A stretch of 22,829 nucleotides of DNA from Amoeboradix gromovi (Eukaryota; Sanchytriomycota; Sanchytriomycetes; Sanchytriales; Sanchytriaceae), in the NCBI GenBank assembly GCA_018985225.1, contig JADGIF010000078.1:1-22829 (forward strand), given 5' to 3'. The position numbers and the translations under genes are program-made. Below the pieces are notes generated by a model. It saw only the letters and a program-made list of their open reading frames with translations. It did not search any database and was not told where the DNA came from. This document shows, piece by piece, positions 8,887 through 16,879 of the stretch. Every line of letters starts with the position of its first letter. Position 1 is the first letter of the stretch.

Positions 8887-10093
8887 ATGAATTTAGACTG
8901 GCAATGCGTTCAATGCTTCGGTGAAAAAAATGAGGATTCTTACACAGAATCTGATATAATAAGTGCCATTCAGTTTAATAAAAGTGGAGAATACTTGGCT
9001 ACGGGAGACAGGGGAGGTCGAGTAGTCTTGTTTAGGCAACAAAAAGGCACCAAACAACAGCAATTTAAAGAGTATCAATTCTACACTGAATTTCAAAGTC
9101 ATGAGCCCGAATTCGATTATTTAAAATCCCTTGAAATTGAAGAGAAAATAAACAAACTTAAGTGGCTCCCTTATAATACCAATGGCAATTTTCTGTTGAG
9201 TACCAATGATAAAACTATAAAACTATGGAAAATTTACGAGAAAGGTGAGCCTTCTGTTATTGCAGCACAGCCCAAAAAATCCTTTCAACATGCGCATGCA
9301 TATCACATTAACAGTATCAGTGTAAATAGCGATGGTTGTACATTCCTCAGTGCCGATGATTTACGAGTGAATTTATGGGATTTGAGTCACCCAGATAAAT
9401 CTTTTAATATTGTAGATATGAAGCCTCCAAATATGGAGGAGTTAACGGAAGTCATTACTGCTGCTCAGTTCCATCCTATCTCTTGCAATCTTCTAGCTTA
9501 CGCAATTTCTAGAGGATGCATCAAACTGTGTGATATGCGTCAAAATGCTTTGTTGGATCAAAATGCTACCAATTTTGGAGAAGAAGAGGACCCAGCAGCT
9601 AGAACATTCTTCAGCGAAATCATATCCAGCATTTCTGATGTGCAGTTCTCACCTGATGGCAATTATCTGTTGGCAAGAGATTACTTGCATCTAAAGATCT
9701 GGGATGTTCGCAACAACTCAAAACCTGTTAATTCTATCGCTATTCACGATCAGCTGCGTTCCAAACTGTGTGACTTATATGAAAATGACTGTATTTTTGA
9801 CAAATTTGAATGTACTTGGTCGGGTGATTCTGAATATTGTTTAACTGGTTCATACAGCAATTATTTCCATATATATGGGGCACATACAGGCGCAGAAACG
9901 GTATTACAAGCAGATAAAGTGGCATTTAAACAGAGAAAGATGAAGAAGAAGACGACTGGTATTTTAAACTAATTAAGTGAGCAAGGAAATGGACTTTTCA
10001 AAGAAAATGCTATACGCAAGCTGGCACCCAAATGAAAACACTTTGGCAGTTGCTGCTACCAATAATTTGTTCATTTTTAACGCACCAAAGTAG
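8887..10093 (+). CDS. PPP2R2: PP2A regulatory subunit B55/PR55 (two exons)
   Basis: This WD40 propeller protein is the B55-type regulatory subunit that directs protein phosphatase 2A to its substrates (Cdc55 in yeast). Exons are 8887-9958 and 9978-10093, giving 395 residues, slightly shorter than human B55 (about 447). Family landmarks from the N-terminus are [22 protein letters not shown], then [41 protein letters not shown] and [15 protein letters not shown], and near the C-terminus FTGSY-type residues ([13 protein letters not shown]). The first frame ends at KKKTTGILN. Removing 19 nt restores [15 protein letters not shown] and the expected C-terminal strand [26 protein letters not shown] is 5 bases after the TAG stop. 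The gene converges on the coiled-coil gene, with only 26 bp between stops. Confidence 0.95.
9959..9977 (+). other. 19-nt spliceosomal intron in PP2A B55 gene
   Basis: The sequence is GTATTTTAAACTAATTAAG. It splits a valine codon (G|TG). The 5' module is GTATTT and the 3' module TAATTAAG, with the presumed branch A at position 14. Retention gives an in-frame TAA inside the intron. Confidence 0.94.
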
Positions 10094-10119
10094 AAAAAAA
10101 TAAATAAAATAAATTTAGT

Positions 10120-10464
10120 TTAGTTCAGTAGCTGTTTATTAACTTTTTCAAGAGTAGTGTACATTTCTTTCAATTTCAGTGAAAGTAGAGCATCTTCCTT
10201 TTCTAGCGTCCCCACTATCGATTGTTGTTTTTTCATTTGTTTTTCGAGTCGATGGTATTCCTGTTGAATGTCTTTAGATTTTGCATCTTCATCTTTTATT
10301 CTATCCCTTAACTGATCTAATTCGCATTCTATTTGGCGTATCTTATGAACAAAGGACGTTAAATCCGTTTGAATTTGCTTCAGCATTGGATGGTATAAAC
10401 AAGGAGAAGTTTGGAGTAATTGACTCTTTAACACCTGAATTAACTCGTGTTGTTTATGTAACAT
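10120..10464 (-). CDS. Small coiled-coil protein, possibly IFT20-like
   Basis: This 114-residue protein starts at the ATG at 10464 and ends with TAA at 10120. From about residue 28 to the end it is a nearly continuous charged coiled coil with heptad-like leucines, and no membrane segment. I do not recognise it firmly. The middle portion (TSFVHKIRQIE) and the size recall IFT20 (usually about 132 residues, with DFVDKIGQ in the same relative place), a subunit of the intraflagellar transport B complex. If correct, it would imply a flagellated stage. Other short coiled-coil families (kinetochore, BLOC, prefoldin-like) remain possible. An open run of this length is unlikely by chance at this composition. 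Its 3' end faces the PP2A gene. Confidence 0.6.
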   Translation of the reverse strand: MLHKQHELIQVLKSQLLQTSPCLYHPMLKQIQTDLTSFVHKIRQIECELDQLRDRIKDEDAKSKDIQQEYHRLEKQMKKQQSIVGTLEKEDALLSLKLKEMYTTLEKVNKQLLN

Positions 10465-10885
10465 GCAGTAATAGTACAGAGTCCTCTGAATTTATTCTGC
10501 AAATATATCAAAGAAATTGAATCTGCTGATGGATAGGTGAAGAGTATGAGCCAGTCTGGAAGCCAATTTAAGTAATCGATCATTTTTATGCATCCTTTTA
10601 TCATCACACTGAATGAAAACTTGTGCGTGGGAAAAACTAAGATCTAAAACTTAATAAATAATATGCCCGCATGTGAATAGGCTTGGGCTATTTTCTCACT
10701 CTGAAACCACACAATCAAATATTTACCGGCTGGTTAAAAACTTTTCAAACATTGAATGACCCTGTTTTATATCATTTAATTTGAAGTCGTTAAAAACACT
10801 GGGTTTAAGCAATTTGATTTGATACAACCTGTTGTTGAGGGCACAAAAATATAATCTCAATATATTTCACCTTGAAACATTTCAC
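10465..10885. other. Divergent intergenic region, coiled-coil gene / RRM gene
   Basis: These 421 bp lie between two divergent starts and should carry both promoters. They are AT-rich, with no tRNA, recognised ncRNA or repeat. The RRM frame is open upstream to a TTG at 10832, but the ATG at 10886 begins exactly at the first beta strand of RRM1 (MTKLYVGNLSYD), so I place the start there. Confidence 0.45.
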
Positions 10886-11558
10886 ATGACAAAATTGTAC
10901 GTCGGGAATTTGAGCTATGATTGCACTGAGGAGCAGCTTAAAAACCATTTCTCAAGCGTAGTAGAGGTTGTAACTGTGGAAGTCGTTGAGAGAAATGGCA
11001 AAAGATTGGGATTTGGTTATGTTGAAGTTGAGGGTGACGATATTGAAAGTTTGATTGAGCAATTGGATAAAACTCTATTGTTGGACAGAACCCTGAAGGT
11101 GGAGGCGCAGCAAGAAAAAATCTCTACACGTGGTACAAGAGGTCGAGGAAGAGGTAGAGCTCGTGGTCCAAGATCCCCAAGAGGTAACAATGCTAACTAT
11201 CGCGGCGGAAAACCTGTAATTATTATTAATCTAGAAGATTTACGAAGGCGAACGTGTTGAGACTGCAACTAATGCTTATGTCGGTAATTTGCCATGGAAA
11301 TACACTAATGATGATCTAAAGAAAATGTTTGAAGATGAAGGTTTGAAAGTCAACACTGCTCAAGTTATCACACGCAAAACTAGAAATCGTGTTTTAAGCA
11401 AAGGATTTGGTTTTGTTGAGTTTGAATCAGATTTGGACCAGAAAAAGGCTATTGAAAAGTTTAATGGCAAGGAAATCGAATCTAGAAGCCTTGTGGTCAA
11501 AGCTGCTTGGGAACATCAAAAAGAAGTAGTTGGTGATGAACCAGATGAGCAAGAGTAA
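10886..11558 (+). CDS. RRM-RGG-RRM RNA-binding protein (Sbp1/nucleolin-like architecture), two exons
   Basis: Exons are 10886-11215 and 11235-11558, encoding 217 residues. RRM1 is at about residues 1-75: RNP2 is LYVGNLSY and RNP1 is RLGFGYVEV. An RG-rich linker follows (about 85-108: GTRGRGRGRARGPRSPRG, then YRGG). RRM2 is at about 122-205: RNP2 is AYVGNLPW and RNP1 is KGFGFVEF. An acidic tail ends the protein. This order is that of yeast Sbp1, an mRNA-binding translation repressor; nucleolin/Nsr1-like roles are an alternative. The intron lies exactly between the RGG linker and RRM2. Joining gives KP-KIYEGERVETATNAYVGNLPWK; without it the frame ends after LEDLRRRTC. No AATAAA is visible close to the TAA stop, unlike most neighbours. 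Confidence 0.9.
11216..11234 (+). other. 19-nt spliceosomal intron in the RRM gene
   Basis: The sequence is GTAATTATTATTAATCTAG. It lies between codons (phase 0) after CCT. The 5' module is GTAATT and the 3' module TAATCTAG with the presumed branch A at position 14. Retention reaches a TGA 23 bases downstream. Confidence 0.94.
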
Positions 11559-11634
11559 ATTCAAAATTATTTTGCATTCGAGTACTTCTTGCATTTACAT
11601 GCCAAATATCGTGAATTTTAAAATATTTATTTGC

Positions 11635-12662
11635 TTAAGCACCTGTGATCTCCCAAACTCTAATCTTATTGTCAGTATATCCGGCAAACAAAGTTCTTCC
11701 ATCAGCAGACCATGTTAAGCAGGTTGGTCTTGGTACAGCTTCACCATCTGCCATCTCTGGTTTTAATTCATCTACAACTCTTTTGGTTTCCAAATCGTGA
11801 ATAATGATGCATTTATCTGTAGCAGCACATAGCCAGTAACGATTTGGCGCAAAACATAAAGCATTGATAGGATCATGCGCATCCAAAGAATACAGATGTT
11901 TTCCTTCATTCAAGTCCCATAACATTGTGGTACCATCTTTACCACCACTAGCAAATAATGATCCATCAGGCGAGATTGTAACTGTGTTGACATATCCAGT
12001 GTGTCCCATATGCTGCGTCTTGAGTTTACCAGTCTTAATATCCCATACCTTCGTTAGTCTGTTTGATCATTGTGATTGTTTAATCTCATTGCTTTCGCTC
12101 CGAAGTAGCAACTATCAACTAATTAATCTTATCAATAACTTACCTTTAACAATTTGTCCCATCCACCGGTAACAAATGCATCATTTTTCATATTTGGTGA
12201 GCATCTAACGCTTGAAACCCACTCAGAGTGAGCATCATTAATGGTGTCTTTACATTCACCAACTGTGTTCCATAACTTAACTGTCTTGTCTCTTGAAGCA
12301 CTAAGAATTACCTTGTTAGATGGAGAGAATGTAACACTAAGTACATCGGCATCATGTCCTACAAACTGTCTTCTAGTTTCACCAGTTTGTAAATCCCACA
12401 ATCTCAATGTCTTATCCCAAGAGGAAGAGATACAGTAGGAACCTTCAGCACTAATAGCAATATCACTAACAAAATGATTGTGTCCATGTAAGCAGGTCTT
12501 TGCGTATCCATATGTAGCTTCTCTAGTTAATTTCCAAACTAAAATTGTTTTATCTCTGGATGCGCTCACAAGCATATCTGGATATTGTGGGGTGGTTGCT
12601 AACGCTGTTACCCAATTGCCGTGACCTTCTAATGTACCACGATATGATGGAACTTCGCTCAT
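11635..12662 (-). CDS. RACK1: RACK1/Asc1 seven-bladed WD40 ribosomal scaffold (two exons)
   Basis: This is the small-subunit ribosome-associated scaffold RACK1 (Asc1 in yeast, Cpc2 in fission yeast). Exons on the minus strand are 12662-12144 and 12048-11635, giving 310 residues (human 317). Seven WD repeats are visible, with repeated GH...W(D/K) spacing: [81 protein letters not shown], the WVSSVRCSP repeat ending [13 protein letters not shown], then [32 protein letters not shown], and a final blade ending NKIRVWEI. The 95-nt intron falls between codons, at WDKLLK|VWDI. AATAAA lies a few bases after the TAA stop. The gene converges on the RRM gene with 76 bp between them. Confidence 0.97.
12049..12143 (-). 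other. 95-nt spliceosomal intron in RACK1
   Basis: This is the only intron in the window longer than 19 nt. It has GTAAGT at the donor and ACTAACGAAG at the acceptor. The 3' module TAACGAAG is the same TAAYNNAG seen in the 19-nt introns, with the branch A again five bases before the exon. Removing it joins WDKLLK to VWDIKTGK in frame. In yeast, the ASC1 intron lies at what appears to be the corresponding blade boundary and hosts a snoRNA. Confidence 0.95.
12057..12137 (-). ncRNA. Candidate intronic C/D-box snoRNA, U24 (snR24)-like, possibly degenerate
   Basis: Inside the RACK1 intron, three blocks in order resemble U24 as I remember it from yeast: TTGCTACTTC (12102-12111, first guide), AATGAGA (12084-12090, C' box position) and CACAATGATC (12065-12074, second guide; yeast has CACCAAGATC). 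Guide 1 could pair over 8 bases with the conserved 25S/28S sequence AGUAGCAA. Guide 2 has two mismatches to its usual rRNA target. The C box is weak (TTGATAA at about 12129-12135), and no CTGA D box is present; CAGA near the 3' end is the closest. The host gene matches yeast, where U24 sits in the ASC1 intron. Ends are approximate. It may be functional but diverged, or a relic. Confidence 0.5.
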
Positions 12663-13935
12663 GTTATAATAGTTTTTCTAAAACATACAATTAATAGAAA
12701 AAACACGTGAACCTGGGTGAAACAATATACCTAGTTCTTCTCAATTCGCGAGAATAGCATCTGGGATATGCTCTATCAAAAGTACACTTGCGAGTGGTGA
12801 AAGGGGTATCAATTTATGAAAGAAAAGATGAGTTATTTAATGTCGAAAAACTCATAAGCGTTGCCAAGACTATTATGCACAAATTTATCTAGGCCATTAT
12901 GTAAATGCTAATTGGTACTAGTTTCTAGTGGCCAATATAGATTGTAAAGATTTTATAGGTTCTTTGATTTCTTATGAAGACTTGAAGGAACTTCTCTTTT
13001 GATCCAATAAATCATTTATTGCAAGTTCATAAATTTTATTATATCATGGTTTTTTACTGAAATAGTTTAATTTCATAAAAGGTCGATATCTAAGCGGCAT
13101 GTGATGTATGTGAATAAGTCACGATGTATGGACAAGAGTGTCGTCAAACGCTTAATGGTCTTCATTTGCATATATACAGTATCAATAGTAACATTGCTAA
13201 TCTCAATAAACGTAGCAAATACACATCGAAAAAGAAATTACAAGAAGTGATTAAGTATTTGGGCAAGTATTCAGTGATCTTGCTGCCGGAATTCGCAACA
13301 TAAGAAATGACCAAAAATTTACCAAGAAATGAAAAGAGAGATGCAGTCGCTTAGACACTACACTTTCAAAAAAGGCTCTCGCATAATGCAACCTGTAGGG
13401 TCAGAAATTTCTGCCTGTAAACGAAGCGTACTCAACCATTCAGTGAACAAGTCTCATACGGTTAAGAAATTTATTTAGCAGCATTTATTACACAAGTAGG
13501 GAACATTCGGCTCTTCAATAAATTCGCTTTTGTTAACTGTGACGAAAGTGAGAAAAGAGCTAAATTTGTACAAAGTCTGGAGGTATTATGGTAAGTATCT
13601 TGATTATCAGCTTGTCACTACTGAGTCAAGTTAAAGTTGTAGCTACGGCCGCACATTCCAAAAGTATTATTTACAGTGAGCACCAAATCTTCAAGTTATA
13701 AAATGTGTATTTAGAAAAGCAAAGGACTAATCCAGAAGATAATAATTTTAGTATAAGTATTTGGCCTGACCTCTAAGTGATGAAATATGGAGTACCTCCG
13801 TAAGATTAGTCTGTCTAATTTTACAAAATTTTCTAGCATGATATGAAAATAGTTGGAAAAGGTACCATCAATGGAGAACATGAGCGGAGAAGACTTCAAG
13901 TAATGACGGAAATTATTAGATGCAGTCGTATTTAT
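12663..13935. other. Longest gene-poor stretch, with weak RRM-like fragments in shifting frames
   Basis: This 1.27-kb region includes the RACK1 promoter at its left end. No open run reaches 60 codons here on an ATG-started plus frame except the small one at the right edge. Plus-strand fragments that look RRM-like are an ATG-led 59-codon run at 13123-13302 (ending GKYSVILLPEFAT), NIRLFNKFAFVNCDESEKR at about 13499-13555 and YGKYLDYQLVTTESS at about 13584-13634. They lie in different frames and no set of 19-nt introns joins them. A decayed RNA-binding gene is one reading; chance is another. No tRNA is seen. Confidence 0.3.
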
Positions 13936-14313
13936 TCATCTACTAATTGGGCTTTCAACATCACAACTATTGTCATAACAACTGCTCAAACTTTGACGTC
14001 TATTGTTTCTCGCACTTGTAGAAACAGTTAAATTCGTTAAGCCTGAATAGCTGTTATTTTGTAGCTGATCCGTTATATGCGGGATTCTGCCCTCTCTTGT
14101 TGGGGACATCCAATTTAACTGATATTGTAATGTAGCTACATCTGAGCGCTGCTCTTCGAATTGTGAATCCACTCTATCCAATCTAGAACTCAATCGATTA
14201 AATCCTTCAGGTTGCATATCAGGTTCCTCCGGTGTAGAATGCAATCGAATCGAAATACTCCTAATATCATCCAAACTTTCTTTTCCTTGTGGTATCATTC
14301 GATGCAATATCAT
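13936..14313 (-). CDS. Unrecognised small protein with a short coiled-coil segment
   Basis: I do not recognise this product. The first ATG in the open run is at 14313, giving 125 residues; the run continues upstream only to a TTG at 14340 that follows a TGA stop. A hydrophilic, helical middle section (about residues 38-62, FNRLSSRLDRVDSQFEEQR) looks like a short coiled coil. The C-terminal part is Ser/Asn/Arg-rich with no membrane segment, signal peptide or cysteine motif. The open run of more than 130 codons is unlikely by chance at this composition, which is the main reason to keep it. An unseen upstream exon is possible, but no 19-nt GTA...TAAYNNAG intron is present just upstream. Confidence 0.45.
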   Translation of the reverse strand: MILHRMIPQGKESLDDIRSISIRLHSTPEEPDMQPEGFNRLSSRLDRVDSQFEEQRSDVATLQYQLNWMSPTREGRIPHITDQLQNNSYSGLTNLTVSTSARNNRRQSLSSCYDNSCDVESPISR

Positions 14314-14679
14314 GTTAGTCTTTAAAATAATGTCGACCAATCAGTTCAATAATCAAAATTAATAATTTCTAATGCGGTCGTAAAACATCTTAATGGTGAC
14401 GATTACAGAGGAATACTGAAATCTATTTCAGATAAGATACAAGTTAGAACCGTAAGCGTGTCGTGTTGTTAAATAATAAAACTTAAAAACAAGAATCGCC
14501 ATAACGGAGTGTAATAAGGATGAAAACATCATACTAGAATGGAATCTTAATAAGGTCTTGCGGAATTTACGGGTATAACTAATTTCTGATTCGATTTTAG
14601 CGATTAAGACTATTTGGCAAAATTCAATTAATTGCCAACCAATCAGAGTGTGGCCTCCTTTCATAAATACAATCTTCCC
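14314..14679. promoter_or_regulatory. Divergent intergenic region upstream of the cyclase gene
   Basis: This region lies between two divergent starts and probably carries both promoters. It contains a 78-codon ATG-led open run on the minus strand (14428-14664) that I treat as chance. No recognised element is seen. Confidence 0.4.
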
Positions 14680-16293
14680 ATGTCACAGCAAATGCCAAAG
14701 CTTTTAATTGGAAATGATGAATATCGACTAAGAGATAATACAACTATTGGAAGAAAAGATGACAACGACATTACCCTGGTTTGCGCTAAGATTTCTAAGA
14801 AGCATGCAATAATATCCCGTGTTGGTGGCCAATATATAATTGAAGATCTAAAGAGCAGTAATGGTGTGCGAGTTAACAACTGCCCTATATCTACGCCGAC
14901 TGTATTAAAGCATAACGACATAATTCAGTTGGGTACCATTACAGCATACTACAAAGAACGCAGATCTAGTGAAAATGATACTCTTAAGCTGGTTACGATT
15001 AATAGAAATACAGCCAATGAGTTATATAGCATTCGTGCCGAAATAGAACAGCGTGAAGAAGATTTTAGCAGGGCTGAAGACATCCAAGACATTGAAACAT
15101 TAAAAGAAGACTACGAGAAACTGAGACTGGCTTATGAACTGAGCAAAGAGTCTGTCACAGTGGACTCCAAAAAACACTATCTCAAAATGTTGGAGCTCAT
15201 GTTTAACGTGCTACCAATAGACCGAGGTGTAATTTTAGAGTTGGACTACGCAACAAACGAACTGAATCCCACTGTCGTTAAATTTAGAGACGGAAAAGGG
15301 GATGAAGGACAAGAAATTCATCTAAGTAATACCATTTTAGACCGGGTTAAGGAGTCTAGAAAGTGTTTAATAACTGCAGATGCTACAGAAGACCCCGATC
15401 TTGGTAAATCCATGAGTATAGCTAAAGGCAAAATAAGATCGGTCATGTGCGTTCCATTAATAGCTCACGACCAAGTTCTAGGCATACTTCATCTAGATTC
15501 CAAAGATAGAATTAATGCTTTTGCCGAGAAAGATGTTAGTCTCGTACAGACAATTGTTAACCAAACAGCAGTTATGATTGAAAACTCTAGACTTTTTAAG
15601 GAATTTCAAAAAGAAGTTAAAGTCACTGAACAGTTGAGTCGTTTCTTGGCACCTCAATTGGTCCAGGAAATGATACATTTAGACAATCCGTTCAGTAGAG
15701 GTGGTACTCAAAAGGAGGGCACCATATTATTTGCCGATATCAGGTCGTTTACTGCTCTCTCTGAAAAACTAACTCCTGAAGAAGTTTTTGAATTGTTAAA
15801 CGGGTTTTTCGAACGTATGGTCAGCATTGTATTTAAGCACAATGGTATGGTGGACAAGTTTATCGGCGATTGTCTCATGTGTGGTTTTGGCTTAATCGAG
15901 GATGAAGCATTTCCTGAACTACGCGCCATTAGTGCCGCGTTGGATATGCAAAAAGCTGTCCATGAATATAACGAAATGCGCGCAGACGAAGGTAAATGTG
16001 CTATTAGTGTCGGTATTGGCTTAAATACGGGTAGCGTATTCTTTGGATGTTTAGGTGGTGCAGAACGTATTGAGGTCACTTCTATTGGCGATGCTGTAAA
16101 TGTTTCTTCTCGCATATGTGGTATAGCCCAAGAAAATCAGGTGCTTGTTGCGCAATCTACCTACGACAGGATTAAAGACAAGGTCCGCGCTACTTATGTT
16201 GGCAAAGAGCGCCTAAAAGGAAAATCTCAACCTGTTGAGGTTTATGAGGTTTATGGTGAGCTTAATAATTCAGTAACCAGCCTTGAAGAATAA
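14680..16293 (+). CDS. Soluble FHA-GAF-class III adenylate cyclase
   Basis: This 537-residue protein is predicted to make cAMP from ATP in the cytosol. The FHA domain is at about residues 6-92 (IGRKDDNDI 23-31, SKKHAII 39-45, LKSSNGVRVN 57-66), a phosphothreonine-binding fold. A short coiled coil (about 115-155) leads to a GAF domain (about 165-305), then the cyclase domain (about 345-525). Metal-binding aspartates are D353 (FADIRSFT) and D397 (KFIGD). K393 and T467 occupy the purine-recognition positions, and N474 and R478 the transition-state positions. Thr in place of the usual Asp is the class IIIb pattern, which in known members is bicarbonate-responsive. There is no membrane segment. 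The frame opens upstream with a TTG at 14632; the ATG at 14680 begins just before the FHA fold. This layout is common in bacteria. Flanks and AATAAA show it is a nuclear gene, and it has no intron. Confidence 0.93.
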   Translation: MSQQMPKLLIGNDEYRLRDNTTIGRKDDNDITLVCAKISKKHAIISRVGGQYIIEDLKSSNGVRVNNCPISTPTVLKHNDIIQLGTITAYYKERRSSENDTLKLVTINRNTANELYSIRAEIEQREEDFSRAEDIQDIETLKEDYEKLRLAYELSKESVTVDSKKHYLKMLELMFNVLPIDRGVILELDYATNELNPTVVKFRDGKGDEGQEIHLSNTILDRVKESRKCLITADATEDPDLGKSMSIAKGKIRSVMCVPLIAHDQVLGILHLDSKDRINAFAEKDVSLVQTIVNQTAVMIENSRLFKEFQKEVKVTEQLSRFLAPQLVQEMIHLDNPFSRGGTQKEGTILFADIRSFTALSEKLTPEEVFELLNGFFERMVSIVFKHNGMVDKFIGDCLMCGFGLIEDEAFPELRAISAALDMQKAVHEYNEMRADEGKCAISVGIGLNTGSVFFGCLGGAERIEVTSIGDAVNVSSRICGIAQENQVLVAQSTYDRIKDKVRATYVGKERLKGKSQPVEVYEVYGELNNSVTSLEE

Positions 16294-16297
16294 TAAA
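16292..16297 (+). terminator. Poly(A) signal AATAAA overlapping the cyclase stop codon
   Basis: The stop codon and signal are fused as TAATAAA, the same arrangement as in the ABC transporter gene on the other strand. Confidence 0.6.
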
Positions 16298-16879
16298 TTA
16301 TTTTATTTAAGCAATCCCCACATTGTAGATTCTTATTTTTTAAATTATAGATTTCACAGGTTAACTGGCAGTTCTAATAATTAAGTTACATCAGTTGCTC
16401 ATGCTTCAACTAGGGTATGGACAAAAGTATATGTACCTTTTCTCATATGATCGCTCCCTGCTTTCAAATGACAGTTTGTGCATGTTTTTTGTGCAAATTA
16501 TTTTCTTTAGAATCCTTACGCATTTTATGACTACTTCACGTTAGTTTGCAATAAAATACATAACATCAGCTGGTAAGTCAACAATGTCACTTAACATTTC
16601 TCTTTAGCATATTTCTATTCCCAACAAATGGTCATGATGAGATTAACCGTATTGTAGTTGAAACAACAGGCCGTAGCATATTGCTGTAAGGAGCATCCGA
16701 TTCTGTTGCAGAGTGCTGTGAAGTGACTGTTGCACTCTTCTGTCTTAATCTAATCCGCTTTACATTAAATGACTGTTATAATGGTCTCAATATTCTCTAA
16801 TTTAGTCTACGAGCCTTGCCGTCATTGGAAACATTGAGATCAAATTAATTCAAATTTTTTTTATTGCTCTACTCGTGAT
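16294..16879. other. Convergent intergenic region, cyclase / PI3-kinase
   Basis: This 586-bp region lies between two 3' ends, long for a genome whose other convergent gaps are 26, 76 and 352 bp. It holds the PI3-kinase AATAAA (16860-16865). A 35-nt GTAAGT...TTTAG block at 16573-16607 looks intron-like and joins two short open stretches (16511-16572 and 16608-16689) into 48 residues with no recognised family. I cannot support a gene. Confidence 0.35.

Noticed and set aside
13706-13734. A 29-nt block starting GTATTT and ending TAATCCAG, matching both intron modules.
   Set aside because: Flanking frames close quickly and give no recognisable protein; it could still be checked by RNA-seq.
13843-14031. 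A 62-codon plus-strand open run.
   Set aside because: It overlaps the 3' end of the unknown minus-strand gene, has no family resemblance and has a length compatible with chance.
14428-14664. A 78-codon ATG-led minus-strand open run with a hydrophobic segment.
   Set aside because: It ends 15 bp before the cyclase start and has no family resemblance; runs of this length occur by chance in AT-rich intergenic DNA.
16573-16607. A 35-nt intron-like block (GTAAGT, CTTAAC, TTTCTCTTTAG).
   Set aside because: The branch-like A lies 13 bases before the exon, not five as in all supported introns, and the joined 48 residues match nothing I know.
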